From Bacillus smithii (GTDB lineage Bacteria > Bacillota > Bacilli > Bacillales > DSM-4216): a DNA stretch of 64,000 bases. Location: the NCBI RefSeq assembly GCF_001050115.1, contig NZ_CP012024.1, positions 1,778,001-1,842,000 of the forward strand. Reading direction: 5' to 3'. The notes below the pieces were generated by a model. It searched no databases, was not told the DNA's origin, and saw only the letters and a list, made by a program, of their open reading frames with translations. The translations under genes were made by a program, and so were the position numbers. Each line of letters starts with the position of its first letter. Within the stretch, counting starts at the first letter, position 1. This document shows, in pieces, positions 37,007-46,160 of the stretch.

Positions 37007-37035
37007 ATCATAACAATCATTAAAATTATTGTCAA
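37007..37035 (-). promoter_or_regulatory. SigA promoter of the T-box leader
   Basis: On the minus strand, TTGACA (37030-37035), a 17-nt spacer and TATGAT (37007-37012). Strong consensus match, placing the start near 37000. Confidence 0.85.
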
Positions 37036-37155
37036 TATAATTTTTTGAATTTTTTCAAAAGCTAAATTTTTCGATTCATATAATTCAAGTGGCTATTGTT
37101 CAATTTTTTTACCAATATGCCTTTTCTAATATATTATTTAAAAATATTCTATGAT

Positions 37156-38859
37156 TCAACAATGAATTTTTAATGATCGCATCCGATTGAGAGCAGCAGC
37201 AATTTCCAATGCTCTCGGCCGTGCTAGTTCACCGGGGTTTTTCGGGAAGCTTGAAAAAGAAGCAAGCCCCTCCTCATTCATTTTTCTTTCCACGATCAAC
37301 AGGAGTTCAGAAACAGTCATTCTTTTTTTCAAAAATCCCTTTTTTTCTATCCAATGGAGAATTTCTGCGATCATAGCTGTCTGGCTAGGATGGACAATTT
37401 GTTCCACCGCTTGAAGAGAGACGGATTCATGACCGTACAGAATTTCGTATTTTCCTTTTGCCGCTGCCTTCTCTTTTTTTCCTTTCCTGCAGTTTAGCGA
37501 TTGAGGCAACGGGATGCGGCTTTGAAATTCTCCAAATGTTTCTCCACCTTCTCGAATACGCTGAGTAGAAAAACGTTTGGCAATTTCTTTTGCTTGCTTG
37601 GTTACATCAAACGGCAAGTAGTGATCCATTTTTATGACAACATCGGCCACATCCAAGTAGTCTCCTGAACCACCTAATACGAGAATGGTGGACACTCCAT
37701 GTTGTGTAAATAATGAACGTACCTTATCTACAAATGGCGTGATCGGTTCGTGTTCTTTCGAAATAAGGGCCTGCATTCTGGCATCACGGATCATGAAATT
37801 AGTCGCAGAAGTATCCTCGTCCATTAAAAGAACTTTGGCACCGGCTTCTAATGATTCCATAATATTGGCGGCTTGCGACGTACTTCCACTCGCATTTTCG
37901 GTGCTAAAATGCAATGTATCTTTTTCAAAAGGAAGATTTTGAATAAAAGGTTCGATATTGACCGACGCCACGCTTCTTCCATCTTCCGACCGAATTTTCA
38001 CGGCGGTTTCATCCGTTAAGACAAACTCTCTGCCATCCCCTTCAATATGGTTATAAATTCCTTTTTCAATTGCTTGAAGCAGCGTGCTTTTGCCATGGAA
38101 ACCGCCGCCGACGATCAATGTCACCCCTTTCTTAATTCCCATCCCCACAATGGGTTCCGTACGATGAGGAAGCGAAATGCTCACTTCCAGTTCTTTCGGA
38201 CTCTTAAAGGGTATGGCCTTTTCTTTCGACACCGGCAAATCGCTTATCCCGCTCTCGCGCGGCAAAATCGATCCGTTGGCAATAAAAGCAATATAATCAT
38301 GTTCTTTCATCCATTTGCGGATGGCAAATTGCTGGTCACATAATCGAACCACTTGGTCAAAATCAGCTTTTGAAGCGGAATAGACTGCTTCTTTCACGAT
38401 TTTCGGAAGATCTTGAAAGAAAATGGTTTCCGCTTCTCTTCCTAAAATCGTTCTGCCACGCGCCGGCAGCCCCACTGTTAAGCAAATAGAAAGCGTTTGA
38501 TGAATCTGAACAGCGGTTCTTTCTAAAATTTCTTGTCCCGGAACGTCAATACGAATTTGTCCGCTTTTTCCAGATCCCATTCCTGTCTGTCGTCTTTTCT
38601 TTAATGAATGGGCTATTCTCCGCGCCAATAAATCTTCACAATAGATCTTTCGTCTCTTCGGACTGTAATGATCCTTTTTTAAATTCAACTTTTGAAGTGG
38701 AACGATTAACCGGATTTTCGTCGGAGTCGCAAACGGGTCTTTTTGGACATGGTCGACGATGAGCGTATAATCCGGAAAACGGTACTCTCCGCGTAATCGC
38801 TGGTAGGAAGAATAGCCTTTTCCATCTATTTGTCGCAATATTTGTTTCATATGTTCCAT
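37156..38859 (-). CDS. Predicted ATPase of the ABC class (COG3044-type)
   Basis: 567 residues from ATG 38859 (MEHMKQILRQIDGKGYSSYQRLRGEYRF) behind GAGGGAG. The P-loop is divergent, VGGGFHGKSTLLQAIEKG; other motifs are an ABC-like signature region ENASGSTSQAANIMESLEAGAKVLLMDEDTSA and ILVLGGSGDYLDVADVVI. The domain order matches the family of predicted ABC-class ATPases (PF09818). No membrane segments and no transport partner are adjacent, so it is a soluble ATPase of unknown role. It lies downstream of yojN-yojO on the same strand with a 230-bp gap. Confidence 0.8.
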   Translation of the reverse strand: MEHMKQILRQIDGKGYSSYQRLRGEYRFPDYTLIVDHVQKDPFATPTKIRLIVPLQKLNLKKDHYSPKRRKIYCEDLLARRIAHSLKKRRQTGMGSGKSGQIRIDVPGQEILERTAVQIHQTLSICLTVGLPARGRTILGREAETIFFQDLPKIVKEAVYSASKADFDQVVRLCDQQFAIRKWMKEHDYIAFIANGSILPRESGISDLPVSKEKAIPFKSPKELEVSISLPHRTEPIVGMGIKKGVTLIVGGGFHGKSTLLQAIEKGIYNHIEGDGREFVLTDETAVKIRSEDGRSVASVNIEPFIQNLPFEKDTLHFSTENASGSTSQAANIMESLEAGAKVLLMDEDTSATNFMIRDARMQALISKEHEPITPFVDKVRSLFTQHGVSTILVLGGSGDYLDVADVVIKMDHYLPFDVTKQAKEIAKRFSTQRIREGGETFGEFQSRIPLPQSLNCRKGKKEKAAAKGKYEILYGHESVSLQAVEQIVHPSQTAMIAEILHWIEKKGFLKKRMTVSELLLIVERKMNEEGLASFSSFPKNPGELARPRALEIAAALNRMRSLKIHC

Positions 38860-39094
38860 CTGATTATCTCCCTCTTCTCTAGCCAAAATTGGACATGAAC
38901 AAGATATCAGCTGCGCGCCAAATCCGCTTTTTATACCGATTGATTGATGATTCAAGAAGGAATTCTTTTTGCCAATAGCAAGTATTTCGCCTCCATCTTA
39001 ATAGGCATTTCAATCGATTTAAAGAAGAAACTTTCATGTCAACCGTAACTCTAAAAATAACTAGAAAGATCTGGCGCACATGTGTACGTTGAAA

Positions 39095-41011
39095 TTAAAT
39101 GCTTTGAATAAGCAGTTTTCGCAACAACGGAAACAAGACATCCGGCAATTCTTCCACATTAGAGACAAGAACGGTATATTTCCCATAAATGTTTTCAATC
39201 GTCTTTTTTTGCCCTTCCTCAATCCCGCCTTTGGAGAGAAACACGTTGATCACCTCGATCCCTTGTTTTCGGGCTTCCACAACGGCTTCATGGGTATCGA
39301 TGATTCCATTTTGAGCGTAATTCAAGGCAGCCGGCTCCCCATCCGAAAAAACAAGCAGAAATTTTTGTTTTTCAGAACGACGAAGGATTCGTTCTGTCAT
39401 GATGCGAATGGCAAAACCGTCCCGGTTGTCTTCTTCAGCATTCAATTGCAAAATTTCGGGTCCGCTTGCTGGATTTAAAGAGGAGGAATAATCGATCACC
39501 GTTTGCAAATAATTGGGCTGACGCTCGGGAATGGCTTCATTCGCATCTTCCCAAAAACCGGCGATCTCATGAGGTACTTTCACGGATTTTAGCGCCTCAT
39601 GAAACAGTGTAATTCCCACCTTTGTCTCGTTCATTTTATCTTCCATGGAAGCAGAACAATCGACCAGAAGGGCAAAAGCAGCATCAATCTCCCATGAGGG
39701 CTGGTGCTTTTTATAAAAGAGTCTTGGCTGTTCCTCCAAAAAATAGCGAAGAAGATTTTTGTCCAATCGTCCAAAATGCAAATGGTTCCGAGGATGACTA
39801 TTTTTACGCTCCAATATTTCTGTAATCAATTTTTTTAGCTTTTTCTTAAGAGGAGCGATGGAGGATTTCAGTTGTTGATAATGGAGAATCTCTTCCTGAC
39901 GCGGAATGGCTGCTCTTTTAAACACTGGATAGGCAAAACGATTTTCCTTTCCATATTCGGCTTTACCTGTTTGTTTTTTCGTATCCCGCATTTGTTCGGC
40001 CTCAAGCGAGAAAAAATCATGGCGAGAGGATTTTTGCGATGATCCTTGGACGATGCCGAGAGCTTGGTCCTCCACATCTCCTTCGCGAACACCATCTCCC
40101 AGCAGATCGCTCTTTGAACCTTGGTCTAAATCAAACTGAAGAAACGATTTTCCTTTGTCTTTTGTTTCCCGATGCCAAGTTTGAAACTGTTCCTCCATCA
40201 AGTCTTCATCATCATTCTTTTTCTCAGTCCGGTTATGACATTCCAACGGATCCATTCTTTTTACGTCCTTCCAGGATAACTCATCTTCTAATTGGAAAAC
40301 AGTTTCCGGCAGGTGAAAATACTCATTCAGCATGTCTTTTTCCAACAGTTCATCAAGAACTTCTACCACTTGCAAACAACGGCGGCTAACGTCGCTTGTA
40401 GAATTCGCATCCAAAATAGGCAATAACGTTTGTTCAATAAACGGAAATACCGAATCCAGCTTTTCACCAAGACTCCCGGCAGCTTCCAAAGGCGACTCTG
40501 CATTCAGCATAAGATAAATCTTGCAAAACAAAGCATCTGTCAGGACACTCTTGACTAAATTGGCATTCATCTGTGTTCGAAAATGCTGTTTATATAATTT
40601 TCGACGGATGGCAAAAGAACGTTTTGTACCCGGTCTAAGACGCGTGCAAATATCTTCAAGACGCAAATCTTCAGCAAGCACTAACAGTTGTTTGGCAAAA
40701 GAAGAAATGGATGTCTTTTTTACCTCTCTTACATACTGTCGGACTTGTTCATAGTCCGTATAATGCAAGCTGCCAATGGCTCTTAAATACACATCGCTCT
40801 TCAGTCCATTGACTTTATCAAACGCCGGCCGATGATCCCAAAAATAGCTTACAAAAACTTTTTGTTGGCCTCTATCAAGGTAGGAAAACGGACCGAATTC
40901 CACTTCCATTTCTTTATTTTTCGATAACGTCTTCGCCAAGTCGGTCAGTTGCATATATAAAAATGAATCGATTTTTTCATCGTTAAATTGGATAAACCGC
41001 TCCATATCCAT
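39095..41011 (-). CDS. yojO: VWA-domain protein YojO (NorD/CobT-like)
   Basis: 638 residues. A helical N-terminal part and a charged, low-complexity middle (residues about 255-345) precede a C-terminal von Willebrand A domain with the MIDAS motif DCSASM in FALLVDCSASMEDKM and LVFSDGEPAALNY. It is paired with the MoxR-type AAA ATPase YojN, 2 bp away, forming the usual AAA+/VWA cofactor-insertion or remodelling module. The target in Bacillus is unknown. The start could be ATG 41011 or ATG 41005. Confidence 0.88.
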   Translation of the reverse strand: MDMERFIQFNDEKIDSFLYMQLTDLAKTLSKNKEMEVEFGPFSYLDRGQQKVFVSYFWDHRPAFDKVNGLKSDVYLRAIGSLHYTDYEQVRQYVREVKKTSISSFAKQLLVLAEDLRLEDICTRLRPGTKRSFAIRRKLYKQHFRTQMNANLVKSVLTDALFCKIYLMLNAESPLEAAGSLGEKLDSVFPFIEQTLLPILDANSTSDVSRRCLQVVEVLDELLEKDMLNEYFHLPETVFQLEDELSWKDVKRMDPLECHNRTEKKNDDEDLMEEQFQTWHRETKDKGKSFLQFDLDQGSKSDLLGDGVREGDVEDQALGIVQGSSQKSSRHDFFSLEAEQMRDTKKQTGKAEYGKENRFAYPVFKRAAIPRQEEILHYQQLKSSIAPLKKKLKKLITEILERKNSHPRNHLHFGRLDKNLLRYFLEEQPRLFYKKHQPSWEIDAAFALLVDCSASMEDKMNETKVGITLFHEALKSVKVPHEIAGFWEDANEAIPERQPNYLQTVIDYSSSLNPASGPEILQLNAEEDNRDGFAIRIMTERILRRSEKQKFLLVFSDGEPAALNYAQNGIIDTHEAVVEARKQGIEVINVFLSKGGIEEGQKKTIENIYGKYTVLVSNVEELPDVLFPLLRKLLIQSI

Positions 41012-41013
41012 CC

Positions 41014-41886
41014 CTACCCGAATATCGTCTCAGCGATGTTTTGAACCGCTGCTTTTTCTCTCTCATCTTCCAATTTATCTATAATCGCTCGCTTAATGGC
41101 GCGAATCGGCGGCAGAAAAACGGCTAAATCACAGGCATCAATCAATGCTCGAATGGAAGCCGCCTCTTCTGAAATAATTCCGTTTTTGGCTTGCTCGATT
41201 AAATCGGAAGAAAGGGCCACAAATTGATCAATCTTTCGTTCCTCTTTCAGGAGGCTTTGATCAAGCAACACCTTTTTTAACGTTTCTCCGCTAATATAAG
41301 GTACTTCAATCATGACAAATCGGTTTTTGAGAGCTTCATTTAATGGCGTCGTTCCGATATATCCTTCATTAATGGCAGCGATGACGCCAAAATCATGATC
41401 CGCTTTGACGACTTCGCCGGTAAAAGGGTTTGTAATGGTTCGTCTGTAGTCAAGAACTCCGTTTAATATCGGAAGTGTTTCCGGTTTGGCCATATTAATT
41501 TCATCTATATATAATAAATGCCCTTTTGTCATCGCTTGGATAACGGGGCCTGGAATAAATTCAATGACTTGTTTTCCGTTTTTTTCCTGAATCGTCTTAA
41601 ATCCAAGCATTGCTTCTGCATCGAGATCCACCGAACAATTGATGCTGTGCATCGGCTGCGAAAATAATGACGCCAACGTCTCTGCCAGTCTTGTCTTCCC
41701 TGAACCAGTCGGTCCTTTCAATAATATATTTTTCCCCATTGCCAATGCGATGGCTGCGTCAACAAAAATAGCCGGATCTTCGGCATTGTATCGTATTTTT
41801 GTCTGCTGTTCCTTATTTTTAAACCGCTGTGACCGTTTGTGAATTTCTTCTTGAACCGGCTGCGGCAAATATTCTATAGAACTCAT
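41014..41886 (-). CDS. yojN: MoxR-family AAA+ ATPase YojN
   Basis: 290 residues. Walker [19 protein letters not shown], Walker [22 protein letters not shown], sensor [24 protein letters not shown] and the arginine-finger region FVMIEVP. The family (NorQ/CbbQ/GvpN type) works with VWA proteins to insert metals or remodel enzymes. Immediately upstream of yojO. In B. subtilis yojN-yojO lie next to odhA, whereas here about 11 kb of IS-rich DNA separates them from odhA. Confidence 0.9.
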   Translation of the reverse strand: MSSIEYLPQPVQEEIHKRSQRFKNKEQQTKIRYNAEDPAIFVDAAIALAMGKNILLKGPTGSGKTRLAETLASLFSQPMHSINCSVDLDAEAMLGFKTIQEKNGKQVIEFIPGPVIQAMTKGHLLYIDEINMAKPETLPILNGVLDYRRTITNPFTGEVVKADHDFGVIAAINEGYIGTTPLNEALKNRFVMIEVPYISGETLKKVLLDQSLLKEERKIDQFVALSSDLIEQAKNGIISEEAASIRALIDACDLAVFLPPIRAIKRAIIDKLEDEREKAAVQNIAETIFG

Positions 41887-42222
41887 TTATCTCGATCCTT
41901 TCTATGAAGCATTTTGCACAGTTTCATTCATTAAATGACCAATAACAGATTTAAGTGATGGATATCTTGCTTTCATCACCTATCAAAAAAGCGTTGATAC
42001 ATTCTAAATTGAAATATTTTCCATTCAATCTAGACGCTGAAAAGAAAAAGACGTGAATAAACCAATTTACACTTTATTATACCTTGCCAAAAGAAACAAG
42101 ACTATTTGTAAGGCCCGCTTTAAAACGGTAAGAGATCGGTCGGCAAACGTGCATTCTATTTAAAAGATGATACAGGAGATTCTTTAAAATCATAAGACCA
42201 TTATATTTGACCACAACAAAAA
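41887..42222. other. Intergenic region upstream of yojN
   Basis: About 335 bp, AT-rich, without a supportable gene. A TATAAT on the minus strand near 42078 may be the yojN promoter -10, but its -35 is poor. Confidence 0.4.
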
Positions 42223-42246
42223 AGCTGATTACATCCGTAATCAGCC
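42215..42246 (-). terminator. Displaced rok terminator hairpin (left copy of the IS1182 target duplication)
   Basis: GCTGATTACGGATGTAATCAGC followed by TTTTTTG on the minus strand. This is an intrinsic terminator whose hairpin is duplicated at 45341-45364. Before IS insertion it would have ended the rok transcript. Confidence 0.75.
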
Positions 42247-42334
42247 CAGACTGTCGACAAATCCGAAAAAATCGGATTTGCCGACAGTCTTTTTTTGTAT
42301 AATTAAGATACCGTAATGAATTGAGGTGGATGAA

Positions 42335-42946
42335 GTGCTAACAAAAAATACACAGATGAATCGTGATCAAATAGAAATGATAGCTTTAGACCAACTTGTA
42401 CCTGCAGATCATTTGGTTCGTAAAATCGACGCTGCTATTGATTTTTCATTTATCTATTCGCTTGTTCAAGACATGTATTCATCGGAAAGAGGTCGACCAA
42501 GTATTGATCCAGTTGTATTGATTAAAATGGCTTTCATCCAATATACCTTCGGTATTCGTTCCATGCGAAAAACTATAGAGGAAATCGAAACGAATCTGGC
42601 TTACCGTTGGTTTCTTGGATTTGGTTTTTATGATAAGGTACCTCACTTTTCAACGTTTGGGAAAAACTACGAGCGACGCTTTAAGGATACAGACTTATTT
42701 GAACAGATATTCTATCGCATTTTGAAAGAAGCTGCAGATAAGAAGCTGATAAGCAGTGAGCATGTCTTTATTGATTCTACTCATGTCAAAGCGAGTGCGA
42801 ATAAGCATAAATTTGAGAAGAAAGTGGTTCGAAAAGAAACGAAAGCCTATCAAGCACGTCTACAAGATGAGATAAATGCTGATCGAGAAGCACATGGAAA
42901 AAAGCCATTTCCTCCAGATAAATTTGGGAAAGAAGAATATAAAGAA
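42335..42946 (+). pseudogene. IS1182-family transposase, N-terminal part (disrupted)
   Basis: GTG start at 42335 behind GAGGTGG. It reads the N-terminal IS1182/DUF772 domain (DQLVPADHLVRKIDAAIDFSF, RPSIDPVVLIKMAFIQY) and the first catalytic Asp region HVFIDSTHVKASANK. It stops matching at KEEYKE, where an IS4-family element is inserted. The remainder of the gene resumes at 44485. Removing the inserted IS and one 7-bp repeat restores the frame (KEEYKEIKEST). Confidence 0.93.
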
Positions 42947-44484
42947 CTCAACTTTCGCACACAGAAATATGGAGACAGTCCTTGATATAACGAGGTAAAG
43001 AAGTAATCCAATTGGACAGTTGACACTGAAAAATGTCCATACTCAAATAAACCTTAGCTTCAGCCAAAGTTTGGAAAAGAGAAATCAATTGTAGTAAAGC
43101 CGTTTTAAAGTCCATCTCCTTTACTTCGTCACATAGAAACAAGAATAAGTTGCCCATGGTCTTCGGATCCTCTTCTTTCCGAAGTTGCCAAGCAATCAAG
43201 ATATACCGAGTGAAGACAATGGTAGTATGGCTAATCATCATGTCATAGGAACGACCTTGAAACTCTTTGGCTAAATGTAAAAACGATTTACTGAATTTAA
43301 AAAAGGTTTCAATGTCCCAACGCATCCCATAGATTCGAACGATTTCTTCATTAGACAGCGTGGTATCTGTACTCAAAATGGCTAGCCATTCACTTTGGTT
43401 GTTTCGATTCCGCACAAACACGATTTTCACTGGTAAACCCGTATGAAGGGTTGCGTGAATCGAGCCGAGTGTTTCTTTTTTGCCAATGTCTCGTTTCGCT
43501 TTTCGATACAGTTGTTCCAAGGTTAAACGTTCTCCGTTGAAAAGATACCGTTGTTTCAGCTGTTTGACCATACCAATGACAAAAAGGCCTTTGGAGTGAA
43601 TCTTCTCCACCAACGGGGCATGAGTAAACCATGTATCCATGAGCACATAATCAGCGAAAATTCCTTTATCCAATGCATGTTCTACTAATTTCAACACCAT
43701 GTTTGGTTTTGCTTCCAATGCCTCGAGCCGTCGTTTGTAGCCTGTGGTTCGTTTATCAATGGACGAATGGATTTCGTTCAAGCGATTCTTTTGGTTCGCT
43801 GAACTCAAAAGAGCGAAATCGATAGGTACAAATGTAAAGCCATCGGACCATCCGAGCGTTAATAGTTGAAAACCATTGACAAACTGACGAGTGGAATGAT
43901 CGAATACTTTAGCTAGAAGCTCAACCGATTTACTACGGTTACGAGAATAAATCGAATCGTCTACAATAAACACGGTAACACGGCGCTTCGAAATCGTTTG
44001 TTTCACACGACGAATCACTTCGGAGCTCAGAGATAGTAAAAAGGTTCTCCAGTTATACGTAGACGAGTTCAAAAAACGATAAATGGTATCTTTTCCTGGT
44101 AAATCGGCAGCCTTTTTGCTTTGTAAGGCGTGGTACCAGTTTCTGTATTGAAAAACAAGAAGAAATAATAGTTGAAAAATCGATAAACAAGAATAACCAC
44201 AAGCCTTGATAATTCCTGCTTTTCTTAAATGATTACCAATTTGTAATTCAGAAAATCCGTCTTTTATTTCTTTTGGTAATTGCGCAAAATACTCTTTTTT
44301 CGTTATCATAATGGTGACACCTTTCTTTCTTTGGTTTTTGGTTTGGTCACCAATAGTTTACCAAAAGAAAGAGGTGTCTTTTTGTTTTTTAGACGAATTT
44401 TTTCAGTGTCAAGTGAATATGAGATACCCAAAGAAACCTATCAAATCAAGGATTATTCATAAATTTTTCACTGCGAAAGTTGAG
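42947..44484 (-). mobile_element. IS4-family insertion sequence nested in the IS1182 transposase
   Basis: 1538 bp with perfect terminal inverted repeats CTCAACTTTCGCA, flanked by the 7-bp direct repeat TAAAGAA (42940-42946 and 44485-44491). Seven to eight bases fits the ISPepr1-type subgroup of IS4. Confidence 0.93.
42948..44309 (-). CDS. IS4-family transposase
   Basis: 453 residues (MITKKEYFAQLPKEIK to HISVCES). DDE motifs are VTVFIVDDSIYSRNRSK, YVLMDTWFTHAPLV and the IS4 signature Y-(2)-R-(3)-E-(6)-K, satisfied exactly by YGMRWDIETFFKFSK. The stop lies inside the terminal inverted repeat. Intact by inspection. Confidence 0.95.
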   Translation of the reverse strand: MITKKEYFAQLPKEIKDGFSELQIGNHLRKAGIIKACGYSCLSIFQLLFLLVFQYRNWYHALQSKKAADLPGKDTIYRFLNSSTYNWRTFLLSLSSEVIRRVKQTISKRRVTVFIVDDSIYSRNRSKSVELLAKVFDHSTRQFVNGFQLLTLGWSDGFTFVPIDFALLSSANQKNRLNEIHSSIDKRTTGYKRRLEALEAKPNMVLKLVEHALDKGIFADYVLMDTWFTHAPLVEKIHSKGLFVIGMVKQLKQRYLFNGERLTLEQLYRKAKRDIGKKETLGSIHATLHTGLPVKIVFVRNRNNQSEWLAILSTDTTLSNEEIVRIYGMRWDIETFFKFSKSFLHLAKEFQGRSYDMMISHTTIVFTRYILIAWQLRKEEDPKTMGNLFLFLCDEVKEMDFKTALLQLISLFQTLAEAKVYLSMDIFQCQLSNWITSLPRYIKDCLHISVCES

Positions 44485-45241
44485 TAAAGAAATAAAAGAA
44501 AGTACCACTGATCCGGAAAGTGGTTACTACGTAAAAGACGAGCGAACAAAACAGTTTGCTTACTCATTCCATGCTGCTGCGGATCGAAATGGCTTTGTTT
44601 TGGGGGCTATTGTAACGCCAGGGAATATTCATGACAGTTCCGTATTGGAGCCACTTCTTGAAAAAGTCATAGAAAAACATGGAAAACCGGTTGTAGTTGC
44701 TGCTGACGCTGGATATAAAACTCCCGCCGTTGCCCAATACATATTTGAAAATGATATGACCCCTGCTTTACCTTATACTCGCCCTCGTACAAAGGATGGT
44801 TATTTCAAAAAACATGAGTATGTTTACGATGAATACTACGATTGTTATCTTTGTCCGCAAGGACAAGTGTTAAAATATGCAACTACGACGAAGGAAGGCT
44901 ATCGTCAATATTTTTCTGATCCAGTCCAGTGTAAAGATTGTCCATTCCTTTCGAAGTGCACCCAAAGTAAGGAGCATAAAAAACTGATTCAGCGACATGT
45001 ATGGGAATTTTATTTAGAGGAAGCTGATCATCTTCGGCATACACAAGAGAATAAGAGCATTTATGCAAGACGGAAAGAAACCATTGAACGTGTTTTTGCT
45101 GATGCAAAGGAAAAGCATGGTATGCGTTGGACAACCTTAAGAGGTCTAAAAAAATTGTCCATGCAGGCGATGCTAACTTTTGCTGCAATGAATTTGAAAA
45201 AGATGGCTTGCTGGACATGGAAAAGTCCAGCAATAACATAA
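44485..45241 (+). pseudogene. IS1182-family transposase, C-terminal part (disrupted)
   Basis: Resumes with KEIKESTTDPESGYYVKDE and contains the second catalytic Asp (VVVAADAGYKTPAVAQY), the zinc-like cysteines in YYDCYLCPQGQ and CKDCPFLSKC, and the Glu region RKETIERVFADAKEKHGMRW. No start codon or ribosome site of its own. Confidence 0.92.
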
Positions 45242-45340
45242 AATAGACCCCTGGAGGGGTCTATTCCAAACATTTGAAAGCATAAAAGTGACAAAAGGCA
45301 TCCGAAAGCGCACATTCGGATGCCTTTTGTCTACACTCTG

Positions 45341-45364
45341 AGCTGATTACATCCGTAATCAGCC
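45341..45364. repeat. Right copy of the 24-bp IS1182 target duplication
   Basis: Identical to 42223-42246. On the minus strand this hairpin lies 60 bp after the rok stop but now lacks a U-tract, because the IS end follows directly. Confidence 0.9.
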
Positions 45365-45421
45365 TAAGCTGTTGGCATCATCGTCCGTTTTACCGATCAA
45401 TTGAATCATATGTATAAACAA

Positions 45422-45859
45422 TCAGTCTTCATAATCGTAAATGTACAATCCTCTTCCCAGTTTTTGAACATGCGGTTCTTCTTTCATAAGCGCTTTCATA
45501 AAAGTAGTCATATTCGCGATTTTCCTAGAAGTGACGGCCTCAATCTGTCTTTGCAAGTCAACTCCTCGAATCGGTTCATTTTGCGCTTTCAAAATGGAGA
45601 CTGCCACTTTTCTCATTTCGCTTACTTCTTCTCTTCTCCCTAAGATTCTTTTTTCAGAATCAACAGCGTTGGCTGCTTCATTTGGGGAGTATGCTTCTAC
45701 CGGCCAATCACCTTGAAGATTTTTTTCCATCGCATCCAATTCTCTTAATCTGTTTGTAATTTCTTCCCGTTCTTTTCGGATCTCCTGAAAAATCTTCACT
45801 TCCACATTATTTAATTGTTCCAAACGAATTTTCAATGCCATTCTTTCGTTAAAAAGCAT
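45422..45859 (-). CDS. rok: Rok-family nucleoid-associated repressor
   Basis: 145 residues. The N-terminal coiled-coil (MLFNERMALKIRLEQLNNVEVKIFQE...RLRELDAME) closely resembles B. subtilis Rok (about 190 residues). A shorter linker leads to a C-terminal winged helix with RKVAVSILKAQNEPIRGVDL and the NMTTFMKALMKEEP motif. In B. subtilis Rok silences AT-rich acquired DNA and represses comK. The ATG at 45859 has GGAGGGAGCAGGGGG upstream. The gene lies inside an IS-rich segment, and its terminator was split by the IS1182 element. Confidence 0.9.
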   Translation of the reverse strand: MLFNERMALKIRLEQLNNVEVKIFQEIRKEREEITNRLRELDAMEKNLQGDWPVEAYSPNEAANAVDSEKRILGRREEVSEMRKVAVSILKAQNEPIRGVDLQRQIEAVTSRKIANMTTFMKALMKEEPHVQKLGRGLYIYDYED

Positions 45860-46147
45860 CCCCCTGCTCCCTCCGTTATTTCTAAATGTAAATTAGTCCA
45901 TTTTCTATTCTATATAATAAATTGCGTCAAAGTTATACTAACAAAAAAATGCACTCGTGACTATTAAAAATTTATAATTATTCATTTCTATTATTAAAGA
46001 AACTATTCTTTTTTCTCATATTTTATTTTTTTCGTTATGAGACTTTCTTTTCGATCCTCTTCTTCACCTTATTTTTTACAAGGGAAACTCATTTATGGAC
46101 TCATTTAATCATTGCTGCTAATTATTATCTTTCTAAATACTTTTTAT
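45860..46147. other. AT-rich region upstream of rok
   Basis: About 290 bp of very AT-rich DNA between rok and the first IS30 copy, probably holding the rok promoter. No gene seen. Confidence 0.45.
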
Positions 46148-46160
46148 GATTTTATAAATT

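Larger units (their letters stand above)
42247..45340 (+). mobile_element. IS1182-family element, interrupted, with 24-bp target duplication
   Basis: Ends are CAGACTGTCGACAAA at 42247 and, on the minus strand from 45340, CAGAGTGTAGACAAA. A 24-bp direct repeat (42223-42246 and 45341-45364), itself a near-perfect palindrome, flanks the element. Without the nested IS it is about 1549 bp. Both ends hold strong subterminal hairpins followed by T runs, which would block transcription entering from outside. Confidence 0.93.
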
